Shown piece by piece: positions 55,088-63,999 of a stretch of 64,000 nucleotides of DNA. Each line of letters opens with the position of its first letter. Position 1 is the stretch's first letter. The DNA comes from Gammaproteobacteria bacterium. Lineage in GTDB: Bacteria; Pseudomonadota; Gammaproteobacteria; Steroidobacterales; Steroidobacteraceae. The DNA is taken from contig JAJPKM010000038.1 of the NCBI GenBank assembly GCA_021323735.1, positions 1-64,000 of the forward strand, in the 5' to 3' direction. The notes beneath the pieces are model-generated. The model was not told where the DNA came from, did no database searches, and saw only the letters and a list, made by a program, of their open reading frames with translations. Position numbers and translations under genes: made by a program.

Positions 55088-55506
55088 ACTTGCGGCCTCG
55101 CCACCGGGAAGATCCCGAGATAAATCTCATCTCGTTGATCGACGTGTTGCTCGTGCTGCTGATCTTTTTCATGGTGTCGACCACTTTCAACCAGGAAGGG
55201 CGTGTCAAGGTCCAGCTGCCGCAGTCGAGCGATTCGCCGATTCCGCGGGGCGCGCACGAGCCTCTGGTCATTACCGTCACCGTGGAAGGCAATTATCGGG
55301 TCAATGAACGTACGCTGATCAATTCGAGTCCGGACACCTTGCGCGCTGCCCTGTTGAAGGAGGCGGGCACGGATCGCGGTCCCATCACGATAAGGGCCGA
55401 TGCCAGGACCACGCATCAAGCCGTGGTCACGGCCATGGATGTGGCCGGGCGCTTGGGGTTCGCGCAGCTCAACATCGCCACCGTGCACGAGGATGCGGCT
55501 CCTTGA
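55084..55506 (+). CDS. exbD: ExbD/TolR family biopolymer transport protein
   Basis: 140 residues: one N-terminal transmembrane helix (about 14-36) containing the essential Asp in NLISLIDVLLVLLIFFMVST, then a periplasmic domain. It overlaps exbB by 4 bases and msbA by 4 bases. Confidence 0.92.
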   Translation: MNLRPRHREDPEINLISLIDVLLVLLIFFMVSTTFNQEGRVKVQLPQSSDSPIPRGAHEPLVITVTVEGNYRVNERTLINSSPDTLRAALLKEAGTDRGPITIRADARTTHQAVVTAMDVAGRLGFAQLNIATVHEDAAP

Positions 55507-57266
55507 ATACACCGCCGGAAGCCGGCGCCGACCTCAGATCCGATTCCTGGTCGATCTATCGTCGCCTGCTGAAGTACGCGAAGCCTCATGCCGGTGTGTT
55601 TTTGATCGGCGTTCTCGGGTCCTTGTTGTTTGCCGCTTCGAATGGCGCCCTGGCCTGGCTGGTCAAAGGGTTCTTGCACGGTGCGTTCATCAACCCGGAT
55701 CCGCGCATCGTGTGGGCGGTGCCCTTCGGTGTCGTGGTCTTGTTCACGCTGCGGGGCATCGGCGACTATGTGCAGTCGTATTATCCGAGCTGGGTGGGCC
55801 GGCAGGTCATCAAAGGCCTGCGGCGTGACGTGTTTTCACACTATCTGCGCCTGCCCACGGCGTTTCTCGATCAGCAGCAGTCCGGGCATCTGCTTTCCAA
55901 GCTTACCAACAATATCGAGCTGGTGGCCGCCGCGGCAACGACCGCGGCGATCTCGCTGATCAGCGACAGCCTTACCATCGTCGTGCTGTTGGTAACGCTT
56001 TTCGTCATGAATTGGCGCCTGGCGATTTTCTGCATCGCCGTGGCGCCGCTAATCGCTTGGCTGATGAGAATTGCGAACCGTAGTTTCAGGCGCTACAGCG
56101 AGAGAATCCAGAACTCCATGGGGGATATTACCCGTGTCGGCAAGGAGGCCATCGACGCGCACCGCTTGATCAAGATTTTCAACGCCGAAGATCACCAGGT
56201 CGGACGGTTCGAGCAGGTCAATGAGCACAATCGCAAGTCCAACATGAAACTGGTGCGCGCCAGGGCGATCAGCAATCCGGTGGTGCAATGCATCGCCTCG
56301 GTCGCGCTGGCGAGCGTGCTTTACGTCTCCATTCGCCAGGTATTTTCCCGGCACATGGAGGTGGATGAGTTTTTCGGTTTCCTGACCGCATTGATGTTCA
56401 TTCCCTCGCCGCTGCGCAGCCTGATCAGCATGAGCGGCCCGCTGCAGCAGGGCATCGCCGCGGGCCAAAGCGTATTCGAACTCCTGGATCACCCCACGGA
56501 GGATGGCGGCGGTGCACGGACCATCACGCGGGCGCGCGGTGAAATCGAGTTCCGCAATGTGTCCTTCGCCTACGGGACGGAGAAGGGCGATGTGCTGCGG
56601 GACGTCAGCTTTCAGGTGAAGTCCGGCGAGACCGTCGCCATCGTCGGGCCATCGGGAAGCGGCAAGACCACGCTGGTGGGGCTGGTGCCGCGCTTCTATG
56701 ACGTGCAGCAGGGGGCGGTTTTGCTGGACGGTGTCGATGTGCGCGAATACCGCTTGACCGACCTGCGATCGCAGGTGAGCCTGGTCAGCCAAGAGGTGGT
56801 GCTGTTCAACGATACCATCCGCAACAACATTGCCTTCAACGCCGTGGAAAAGACGGATGCCGAAGTGGAGGCGGCATCGCGTGCCGCCAACGTCATCGAG
56901 TTCGTGAACGAACAGCCGCAGCGCTTCGACACGTTGCTCACCGATCGCGGCCAGAATTTTTCCGGGGGTCAGCGACAGCGAATATCCATTGCGCGCGCGC
57001 TGCTCAAGGATTCGCCGGTGTTGATTCTGGACGAGGCGACCGCCGCGCTCGACAATGAATCGGAGCGGCGCGTGCAGCAGGAACTCGCGCTCCTCATGCG
57101 GGGGCGGACCACCTTGGTCATCGCGCACCGGCTGTCGACGGTTGAAAACGCCGACCGCATCGTCGTACTCGATCAGGGCCGGATCGTGGAGATCGGCAAT
57201 CACCGCGATCTCCTGGCTCGCGGCGGCCTCTATGCGAAACTGCATGGGATGCAGTTCAACGTCTGA
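55503..57266 (+). CDS. msbA: Lipid A export ATP-binding/permease MsbA
   Basis: 587-residue half-size ABC exporter flipping lipid A core across the inner membrane. Six transmembrane helices occupy about 25-325. The nucleotide-binding domain has Walker [21 protein letters not shown]-loop SLVSQEVVLFND, signature FSGGQRQRISIARALL and Walker B VLILDEATAALDNESE. The start is a TTG at 55503. It is followed by lpxK as in E. coli. Confidence 0.95.
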   Translation: MNTPPEAGADLRSDSWSIYRRLLKYAKPHAGVFLIGVLGSLLFAASNGALAWLVKGFLHGAFINPDPRIVWAVPFGVVVLFTLRGIGDYVQSYYPSWVGRQVIKGLRRDVFSHYLRLPTAFLDQQQSGHLLSKLTNNIELVAAAATTAAISLISDSLTIVVLLVTLFVMNWRLAIFCIAVAPLIAWLMRIANRSFRRYSERIQNSMGDITRVGKEAIDAHRLIKIFNAEDHQVGRFEQVNEHNRKSNMKLVRARAISNPVVQCIASVALASVLYVSIRQVFSRHMEVDEFFGFLTALMFIPSPLRSLISMSGPLQQGIAAGQSVFELLDHPTEDGGGARTITRARGEIEFRNVSFAYGTEKGDVLRDVSFQVKSGETVAIVGPSGSGKTTLVGLVPRFYDVQQGAVLLDGVDVREYRLTDLRSQVSLVSQEVVLFNDTIRNNIAFNAVEKTDAEVEAASRAANVIEFVNEQPQRFDTLLTDRGQNFSGGQRQRISIARALLKDSPVLILDEATAALDNESERRVQQELALLMRGRTTLVIAHRLSTVENADRIVVLDQGRIVEIGNHRDLLARGGLYAKLHGMQFNV

Positions 57267-57278
57267 ACGGCGTAGGCC

Positions 57279-58301
57279 ATGTCGATTCAATCCAGGCTCA
57301 ATGAAATTTGGTATGAGGAGGCGTCGCCGCCGTGGTGGCTGCTGCCGCTCTCTGCGGTGTACGGTGCGGCATCGTGGCTGCGCCGCTTCGCCTACGCCAA
57401 ACGGCTGCGCCGTTCGACGCGACTGTCGTGCCCGGTGATCGTCGTCGGCAACGTCAGTGTGGGAGGAACCGGCAAAACGCCGCTGGTCTGCCGGCTGGCC
57501 GTTCTACTGGCTGATCTGGGATTCAGGCCCGGGGTGGTGAGCCGGGGCTACGGTGGTTCGTCACGAGGGTCGCGCCTGGTGCAAGCGGCAGACGATTCCG
57601 GCAGCGTCGGCGACGAGGCGTTGGTGCTGGCGCGCCGGACCCGCGTACCCATCGCCGTCGGCCGCGATCGCCCTGCCGCGGCTCAGCTGCTCATCAATGC
57701 CGGCTGCGATGTCATCGTCAGCGACGACGGTTTGCAGCACTATGCCTTGGCCCGCGATTTTGAAATCATCGTGGTGGACGGGGAACGCCGCTTCGGCAAT
57801 GGACGCCTGCTCCCGGCGGGGCCGCTTCGCGAAGGGCAGGCGCGTGTGAAGGACGCGGATGCCGTGGTGGTCAACGGCGGCCCCACCGTCATCGCGGGTC
57901 ATGCGTCGCTCGCCGGCGCCTTGCGCATGCACCTTGAAGCTACTCAGGCGATTGCTCTGCGCTACGGCACTGCCGTACCTTTGAGCGAATTCTCGGGCCG
58001 ATCCGTGCATGCGGTGGCCGCCATCGGCAATCCCCAGCGCTTTTTCGATCTGCTGCAGTCGCTGGGCATCCATGTCATTGCCCATCCCTTGCCCGACCAC
58101 GCACCATTGCGCATCGAAGATATTTCATTCGCGGACGACCTTGCGGTGCTCATGACGGAGAAGGATGCCGTAAAATGTACCCAGATAGCCGGTCCACACC
58201 ACTGGTACGTTCCGGTGAGTGCAGTGTTCGAGGAGGGGGACCTGGAAGCGCTGCAAGGCATGGTGGTTCAGTCTATCGGGAAGCGCGCCGAGCACCCGTG
58301 A
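57279..58301 (+). CDS. lpxK: Tetraacyldisaccharide 4'-kinase LpxK
   Basis: 340 residues; phosphorylates the lipid A disaccharide to give lipid IVA. The N-terminal membrane-associated helix region (WWLLPLSAVYGAASWLRRFAY) is followed by a P-loop GNVSVGGTGKTPLV and DDGLQHYALARDFEIIVVD. Close linkage to msbA upstream and ycaR-kdsB downstream is standard. Confidence 0.95.
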   Translation: MSIQSRLNEIWYEEASPPWWLLPLSAVYGAASWLRRFAYAKRLRRSTRLSCPVIVVGNVSVGGTGKTPLVCRLAVLLADLGFRPGVVSRGYGGSSRGSRLVQAADDSGSVGDEALVLARRTRVPIAVGRDRPAAAQLLINAGCDVIVSDDGLQHYALARDFEIIVVDGERRFGNGRLLPAGPLREGQARVKDADAVVVNGGPTVIAGHASLAGALRMHLEATQAIALRYGTAVPLSEFSGRSVHAVAAIGNPQRFFDLLQSLGIHVIAHPLPDHAPLRIEDISFADDLAVLMTEKDAVKCTQIAGPHHWYVPVSAVFEEGDLEALQGMVVQSIGKRAEHP

Positions 58302-58307
58302 GGAAGT

Positions 58308-58502
58308 ATGGATAAGCGACTGCTTGATTTGTTGGTTTGCCCGATCTGCAAGGGTCCCTTGCGCAGTGTCGGCGCGGGCGGCACCCTTGAACTCGTTTGT
58401 CGACCGGATCGGCTGGCATACGCGGTGCGCGATGGCATTCCGCTGATGCTGCCGGAAGAAGCGCGCGCGCTGGCCGCCGACGATCCGATGCTGGAATCCT
58501 AA
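58308..58502 (+). CDS. ycaR: Trm112/YcaR family small protein
   Basis: 64 residues: [18 protein letters not shown], with a CPIC motif and a later Cys in [22 protein letters not shown]. YcaR/Trm112-type proteins may bind zinc and act as activators of partner enzymes in other systems. It lies six bases after lpxK, and its stop borders palindromic repeat copy 5. Confidence 0.9.
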   Translation: MDKRLLDLLVCPICKGPLRSVGAGGTLELVCRPDRLAYAVRDGIPLMLPEEARALAADDPMLES

Positions 58503-58583
58503 CTAGCCTCAATTTTCATGAACCATTGGTATCTGCATGCACTTCTTCAGTGCTTTTCGGTTGTTATGAGCTATTCAGGCTAG
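58503..58583. repeat. Palindromic intergenic repeat, copy 5
   Basis: The left arm CTAGCCTCAATTTTCATGAAC (58503-58523) is complementary at about 16 of 21 positions to the right arm GTTATGAGCTATTCAGGCTAG (58563-58583). The loop is 39 bases. Unlike copies 2-4 it lies between codirectional genes (ycaR and kdsB), ending 8 bases before the kdsB start codon. Confidence 0.7.
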
Positions 58584-58591
58584 TCATCACG

Positions 58592-59341
58592 GTGTTTCAC
58601 GTCATCATTCCGGCGCGCTTCGGATCGACGCGATTGCCCGGCAAGCCGTTGCTGCCGATAGGTGAATGGCCGCTGATTCAATGGGTGTGGCGCGCCGCGC
58701 TGGCCAGCGGGGCGGCCTCGGTGATCGTCGCCACGGACGATGAACGGATCCGTGCAGCGGCTTCAAGATTTGGCGCTGACTGCCAGATGACCTCGGAACA
58801 TCATGCTTCGGGCACCGATCGGCTCGCGGAAGTCGTGCGGGCGAGAGCGTTTGCCGCCGAGGACATCGTGGTGAATCTGCAGGGGGATGAACCGGCAATG
58901 CCCGCGCAGGTCATTTCCCAGGTGGCGCACTCGCTGCGGCAGTCGGCGGGCGCGGATATCGCCACTGCCGTGGCGCCGATCGTATCGCTGGGGGAATTCC
59001 TCGATCCCAATTGCGTCAAAGCGCTGCGCGCCGGCGACGGACGCGCGCTGTACTTCAGCCGCGCTCCCGTGCCCTGGCCGCGCGACAGCGTGGCCGCCGA
59101 TGTGCCGACTTCGATCGCCGGTGCCTGGCGCCACATCGGCATTTATGCCTACCGTGTGCGCAGCCTGCTGCAATTTGCGGCGTGGCCGCCGACGCAGCTC
59201 GAGACCACCGAGCGGCTCGAGCAGTTGCGCGCGCTGGAGCACGGGATGCACATCCATCTGGTGACGCTGGCGCACGCACCCGCCGCAGGGGTCGACACGC
59301 CGGCCGATCTTACGCGGGTGCGGGCGCTGCTACAGGCCTAG
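58592..59341 (+). CDS. kdsB: 3-deoxy-manno-octulosonate cytidylyltransferase
   Basis: 249 residues from the GTG at 58592 (VFHVIIPARFGSTRLPGKPL); the open frame further upstream reads through the repeat and ycaR and is not coding. It makes CMP-KDO for lipopolysaccharide. Further motifs are VIVATDDERI, TSEHHASGTDRLAEV, NLQGDEPAMP and YFSRAPVPWPRD. It completes the KDO set with kdsA at the window start. The 3' end overlaps the convergent peptidase gene by 12 bases. Confidence 0.95.
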   Translation: MFHVIIPARFGSTRLPGKPLLPIGEWPLIQWVWRAALASGAASVIVATDDERIRAAASRFGADCQMTSEHHASGTDRLAEVVRARAFAAEDIVVNLQGDEPAMPAQVISQVAHSLRQSAGADIATAVAPIVSLGEFLDPNCVKALRAGDGRALYFSRAPVPWPRDSVAADVPTSIAGAWRHIGIYAYRVRSLLQFAAWPPTQLETTERLEQLRALEHGMHIHLVTLAHAPAAGVDTPADLTRVRALLQA

Positions 59342-61327
59342 CGCGCGGCGCAGAAAGCCATCGCTCTTGCTCAGCATCTCCGCGCGCGCGGCGGAATCGT
59401 CGAGTTGGTGATCGAGGTCCGGCCAGGTGACCAATTCGTGCGGCACGCCCGCCGCCGCCAGATGGTCGTTCATTTCCTTCGATTGCCGGATGGGCACATT
59501 GCTGTCCAATTCACCGTGGAACAGCAGGACTGGAACCTTGATCTTCGCCGCGTTCAACGCCGGCGATCCCTCGCGCACATGCGGTCCTTCGCCGATTTCC
59601 CGGCTTATTACCAGGAAATTTGACCAGTTGCGGTATCCCTCCTTGAGTTCCGCAAGGTCTGTCACGGGGGCAATGGCGATGACCGCCTTGAACACACTGG
59701 GGTCGACCACCGCCGCCTGCAGCGCCGCATAGCCGCCATAAGACCAGCCTACGATCGCAAGCTTATCGGGGCTGGTTATGCCCTGCGCCACCAGCCACCT
59801 GCCGGCATCCAACACATCGCCAATGGCCGTTGGCCAAGAACGAAAGCCGTTTTGCTTGAAGAAGTCATCCCCATAGCCCGTCGAACCTCGAAAGTTTGGC
59901 TGTAGTACCGCAAACCCACGCGAGGCATAGAACTGCGCCAACCAGTCGAAACCCCAGTAGTAGCGGGCGCCGGGCCCGCCATGAGGCATGACGATGGCCG
60001 GCAAGCCCTTGGGCGTATCGGTGCCCGGCGGGAGGGTCAGGTAGCCGGGAATCAAGGTGCCGTCGGTCGCTTGATAGTGGACCGGCTTGACGCTGGCCAG
60101 CTTGATGCCCTGCAACTCGCTTCTGACCGGTAAAAGCGGCTGTAGCTGCCGCAGCTTCTTATCGAATAGATAGAAAACGCCGGGGTCGCTATCGCCGCTG
60201 GCGCGCAGCAGCAGCTTGCTTTCGTCCATGTTGGAATCAGTGACACGAAGCGAGGGCTGTCCCGGCAATGCTTTTGCCAGCGACGCTATCAATCTTTCAA
60301 AATTGGGATCCAAGAAGTGGTAGTAGGAGTAGTCGTCGGAGTAGGTCACACCGACCACGCGATGACGGCGTCCGATTTGGCTCAATCCGCCGACATCCAC
60401 GTCGGGTCGTGCGTACACGAGTTCTTCTTTCAGTGATCCGTCGAGGGCGATCGTATAGAGTGCCAGACGGCCGTCCAATTTCTTGTAGCCGTAGGCCAGG
60501 TTTGCGTCATGATCCACGGCAACCGGCGTGAAGCCGTTAGAGTCCTCGCCGACTACTTCACCCAGGGGCAGCCAATCGCGCGAATCGGTCTTGCGATAGT
60601 AGTAAGCGAGGTTGCCCGAATCTTGGTTCCCGATCGCACCGCGTCTCGATCTGGCGCACACGATGCGGATAATGCCGCGACCGTCACTGATGTAGGAGAC
60701 CACGTCTTCGCGCGGCTGCTCGATCGTTCGCACAGCCAGGGTTTGGGTATCGACCCGGTCGACCGCGATTCCCTTTTTCGTCGAACCGATGTGGCTGCCG
60801 GTGTGGTCATCGGGCAGGTACACCCGGGTCATCAGTACGGCGTTGTCCTCATCCGGCAGCCAATCGACGACGTTGCCGCCGCCGAGTTGTATTCCCCGCG
60901 TGAACGCGTTCTCCTTGGTACTGAGCAATTGCATCTTACTGCCGTCGGTATTGATCGCTATCAGGCGAGTGGCCTCCAGCGGCTCGAGCAGCGCGCCGTT
61001 GAAAACAGCCCCGTAAACGAGGCAAACCAGGCGCTGGTTGGATACCCAGTCACAACCGGCGAGCCGGTCGGGTTTTCCGGAGGCGCCAAGGATGGGTTTA
61101 GACGCCAGCGGGGCTCCTTTGGCAAGGCTTTGCACATACACCACCGCTCCCTGACCGGTGGTGGGAGCGACATAGGCGATGCTCATCCCGTCGGGGGACA
61201 GGCTCATGTGCTCGATTCCTGGCCGGGCGCCGAAAGCCTTTGCCGCATCGAATGCCGGCGCGGCTGTCGAAAGAATTGGAATCGGCGTGAGCAACAAACC
61301 CCACGCCAGAGTGCCTCGCAATGACAT
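59330..61327 (-). CDS. Secreted S9 family prolyl oligopeptidase / acylaminoacyl-peptidase-like
   Basis: 665 residues from the ATG at 61327, which has a GGAGG ribosome binding site and a signal peptide (LAWGLLLTPIPILSTAAPA). An N-terminal beta-propeller (about 30-400, starting FGARPGIEHMSLSPDGMSIAYVAP in two parts) gates a C-terminal alpha/beta hydrolase. The catalytic Ser is near residue 529 (GWSYGGYAAL), Asp near 608 (GELDSNVP) and His near 640 (PDLDHQLDD). Likely a periplasmic peptidase. The gene interrupts the kdsB-phosphatase-rne neighbourhood usual in relatives. Confidence 0.9.
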   Translation of the reverse strand: MSLRGTLAWGLLLTPIPILSTAAPAFDAAKAFGARPGIEHMSLSPDGMSIAYVAPTTGQGAVVYVQSLAKGAPLASKPILGASGKPDRLAGCDWVSNQRLVCLVYGAVFNGALLEPLEATRLIAINTDGSKMQLLSTKENAFTRGIQLGGGNVVDWLPDEDNAVLMTRVYLPDDHTGSHIGSTKKGIAVDRVDTQTLAVRTIEQPREDVVSYISDGRGIIRIVCARSRRGAIGNQDSGNLAYYYRKTDSRDWLPLGEVVGEDSNGFTPVAVDHDANLAYGYKKLDGRLALYTIALDGSLKEELVYARPDVDVGGLSQIGRRHRVVGVTYSDDYSYYHFLDPNFERLIASLAKALPGQPSLRVTDSNMDESKLLLRASGDSDPGVFYLFDKKLRQLQPLLPVRSELQGIKLASVKPVHYQATDGTLIPGYLTLPPGTDTPKGLPAIVMPHGGPGARYYWGFDWLAQFYASRGFAVLQPNFRGSTGYGDDFFKQNGFRSWPTAIGDVLDAGRWLVAQGITSPDKLAIVGWSYGGYAALQAAVVDPSVFKAVIAIAPVTDLAELKEGYRNWSNFLVISREIGEGPHVREGSPALNAAKIKVPVLLFHGELDSNVPIRQSKEMNDHLAAAGVPHELVTWPDLDHQLDDSAARAEMLSKSDGFLRRALGL

Positions 61328-61439
61328 CCCGCCTCCATGCCGTTTTATTGATGTGCAAATCATGACGAAGTCCATGGCGGCTTGCAATCGTCGGCGCCGC
61401 TGTGCTCGGATAGAATGAGTCAATGAACGTAATCCGGCA

Positions 61440-61943
61440 TTGGTCGGCTTGAAACCGCCGTCCCGGCGCGTGCTCTTTGTCTGCCTCGGCAATATCTGCC
61501 GCAGCCCGACGGCGGAGGGCATGCTGAGGCACTTGGCCGCGCAGGCCGAGCCGCCCGTCCATATCGACATCGATTCCGCGGGTACGGCGGACTATCACAT
61601 CGGGGCGCCGCCGGATCTTCGCAGTCAGCGCGCCGCGCAGCGTCGCGGCATCGACTTGAGCGGCCTGCGGGCGCGCCAAATCACCCTGGATGATTTTGCG
61701 CGCTTCGATCTCATCCTGGCGATGGATCGGGAGAACCTGCGCGAACTGTCCGCCATGAAGCCGGAGAACTCGCGCGCTTCCCTCAAGCTCTTCCTGGAGT
61801 ATGCCCCGGAGATGAACTTGCGCGACGTGCCCGATCCTTACTATCTTGACGCCGACGCATTCGAGACAGTCCTCGATCTGACCGCCGCCGCGTCGCGCGG
61901 CCTATTGGCAAGCCTGCAGGTAAGCCTAGAGAAAGGTGCGTAG
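61440..61943 (+). CDS. Low-molecular-weight protein tyrosine phosphatase
   Basis: 167 residues. The P-loop VCLGNICRSPTAEGML contains the CxxxxxR(S/T) motif, and the acid loop is VPDPYY with the general-acid Asp. The start is a TTG at 61440. No tyrosine kinase gene is in the window, so the partner is unknown; the gene commonly follows kdsB in related genomes. Confidence 0.92.
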   Translation: MVGLKPPSRRVLFVCLGNICRSPTAEGMLRHLAAQAEPPVHIDIDSAGTADYHIGAPPDLRSQRAAQRRGIDLSGLRARQITLDDFARFDLILAMDRENLRELSAMKPENSRASLKLFLEYAPEMNLRDVPDPYYLDADAFETVLDLTAAASRGLLASLQVSLEKGA

Positions 61944-61984
61944 CAGCCAAGGCCGCCAGCCAGAACAATGGATGCCCAAGCCCC

Positions 61985-62791
61985 ATGCCCTTCACCATCT
62001 CCCACACCGCCATTTTCCTGCCGTTCTCACGCCTGCTGGTGCGTCGGCGGCTGCTGTCGGCCACGCTCATCGGTGCGATGGTTCCGGACTTCCGCTTGTT
62101 CTTCCCCGGGATATCCCGGGTAGAGACCCACAGCGCCATCGCCTTGTTCACCTTCTGCCTGCCGGTGGGCTTGTTGACTTACTGGTTGTTCGAGCGATGG
62201 ATCAAGACTCCGATCGTCGAGGTGCTTCCGGAGGGCGCCTATGCGCGCTGGCGGCCTTATGCCGCGGAGGGGGACTTGCGTAGCCTTCGTCAGTGGCTGC
62301 TGGCCGCCCTCGGCATCTTGGGCGGTGCCATAAGCCACCTCGTCTGGGACGGTTTCACGCATGAAGGCGGGCGCGGTGTGCGCATGTTTCCGGTGCTCGA
62401 TGAGTCTCTTATCGATATCGGCCAGCGCCACGTGCCGGGCATGTACGTCATGCAAGACTTGAGTTCCCTGGTCGGGATGGCCGCCGTCCTGGCGGTGGTG
62501 TGCTATGCGCTGCGTTCCGGCGCGACATCCCCCGTGCCGGAACGGCGGGTGCCGCACGCGGAACGCATCCGGTGGATGCTGCTCTACGTCGCCACAGCCA
62601 TGGCGTTCGGCGCCGCTTTTTATCTTGGGCCGCGACTCGGCCGGCCGCTGTCACACTCGATCGTCGGACGCGTTTCCGATGTGGCGATCGCGAGTTTACG
62701 CGGCCTTGCGGCCGCGTTGGTATGCGTCAGTCTCGCGTTGCAACTACGTCTGCGTGCGCTGCGTTACCGTTCGTCGGGCCCGGAACGCTGA
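61985..62791 (+). CDS. DUF4184 integral membrane protein
   Basis: 268 residues with about six hydrophobic helices. The N-terminus MPFTISHTAIFLPFSRL, the VPDFRLFF block and the SHLVWDGFTHEGGRG block with conserved His/Asp are typical of DUF4184, which resembles membrane-bound metal-dependent hydrolases of the YdjM type. Function unknown. It overlaps the 3' end of rne by 28 bases. Confidence 0.82.
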   Translation: MPFTISHTAIFLPFSRLLVRRRLLSATLIGAMVPDFRLFFPGISRVETHSAIALFTFCLPVGLLTYWLFERWIKTPIVEVLPEGAYARWRPYAAEGDLRSLRQWLLAALGILGGAISHLVWDGFTHEGGRGVRMFPVLDESLIDIGQRHVPGMYVMQDLSSLVGMAAVLAVVCYALRSGATSPVPERRVPHAERIRWMLLYVATAMAFGAAFYLGPRLGRPLSHSIVGRVSDVAIASLRGLAAALVCVSLALQLRLRALRYRSSGPER

Positions 62792-63999
62792 ACATCGGTA
62801 GGCGCAGAGGACCAGACGACGTACTTGTTGTCCGTTCCCGCGCTCGAAGCCGGCTGATCGCTGCGCGCAGGTGCCGCGGGCGCTGCAGGCGCATCGCGAT
62901 GAGGAGCGTCGCGGTGCTGTGGCGCCGGCTGCTCGGGCGCTGCATTGGCGGCCGGCCGTTCGCGTGCGGCTTCGGCGGGCGCCGGCTCGAACGCCGCTCG
63001 TTCAACGGCAGGCGGCGCAGGAGCGCGTTCGCCCCCCATACCAGCGTCGCTCGGACTCACGGCATTGGCTGCCCCATTGGCAGATCCACTTGCCTGGTTC
63101 TCGCCGCCATCGCGTCGGCCGCGGCCGCGTCGCCGGCGGTTGCGTCCTCCTCGCTCATTGCGCTCGCCGCGCTCGTTGGCGGGTCGCTCCCCCTCGGCGC
63201 GCGGTTGGTCCGGGCGCATGGGTTGGTCGGGCCGTGGTGCGCCTTCTTGAGCCTGGCGAGGTGCTTGATCCTGGCGAACAGCCTCGTTTCGAGGCGCGTT
63301 CGTGCTGCGCTCGGGTTGACCGGTGCGATTGTCCGCTCGCGGATGATCGCCGCGCGGGCGACCGTCTCGGCGCGGATCTCGCGGACCGTCGCGCCGCACG
63401 TCGCGATTGCGGTCGCGATCCCCGCGGTCACGGTCTCCGCGGTCACGATTTCGATCACGGTCGCCGCCGCCGCTGCGATGACGATCATGGCGCAGCTCGC
63501 GCTGTTGTGGCCGCTCGCGCGTGTTTTGCGCCGGCACCGCCGAGAGGGCAGCAGCCTTGCGGGCAGCGGGGTCGCCGAACAGCCAGCGCCAGAGTCTTAC
63601 CAACGCGCCTGCTCGGGCGGGCTCCTCGGGAGCCTTTGGGGCAGCAGGAGTGGGCATGGGAACGATGGGCGCCGTGGACGCCGGCAGAATGCTCGGAACC
63701 AACGGCACGTCGCCGGGCGGTTTCTTGTCCCGATTGCCGATGTTCGAATCGTCCAAGGTCGGCTGATCGGATAACTGGTAGCTGACGGCGGTATTCTCCG
63801 GCAGCTCTTTTTCGTCGTCGCGAATCCGCCGCAGAGAATAGGCGGGGGTCTGCATATGCTGATTCGGCACGATCACCAGCGAGACCTTGTCGCGCATCTC
63901 GATTTGATTCAGCTGTTCGCGCTTCTCGTTCATGAGGTAGGTCGCCACGTCGACCGGCACCTGGGTAATGACTCGTCCGGTGCGCTCTTTGCGCGCTTC
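62764..63999 (-). CDS. rne: Ribonuclease E, C-terminal part (cut by window edge)
   Basis: The last 411 residues of RNase E, the RNA degradosome scaffold; the catalytic N-terminus lies beyond the window. The first visible residues ARKERTGRVITQVPVDVATYLMNEKR correspond (in two parts) to the end of the catalytic half. Then comes a disordered tail with a short amphipathic Trp-rich segment (LVRLWRWLFGDP, possible membrane or protein contact), an Arg/Asp/Asn-rich RNA-binding stretch at 63361-63462, a second Arg-rich patch (RNRRRRGRGRRDG) and Ala/Pro-rich sequence. Confidence 0.9.
   Translation of the reverse strand, partial: EARKERTGRVITQVPVDVATYLMNEKREQLNQIEMRDKVSLVIVPNQHMQTPAYSLRRIRDDEKELPENTAVSYQLSDQPTLDDSNIGNRDKKPPGDVPLVPSILPASTAPIVPMPTPAAPKAPEEPARAGALVRLWRWLFGDPAARKAAALSAVPAQNTRERPQQRELRHDRHRSGGGDRDRNRDRGDRDRGDRDRNRDVRRDGPRDPRRDGRPRGDHPRADNRTGQPERSTNAPRNEAVRQDQAPRQAQEGAPRPDQPMRPDQPRAEGERPANERGERNERGGRNRRRRGRGRRDGGENQASGSANGAANAVSPSDAGMGGERAPAPPAVERAAFEPAPAEAARERPAANAAPEQPAPQHRDAPHRDAPAAPAAPARSDQPASSAGTDNKYVVWSSAPTDVQRSGPDER

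Noticed and set aside
62500-63774. A 424-codon plus-strand frame opposite rne
   Set aside because: Ala/Arg/Val-rich shadow of the RNase E tail and of the DUF4184 gene in another frame; no domain or ribosome binding site.
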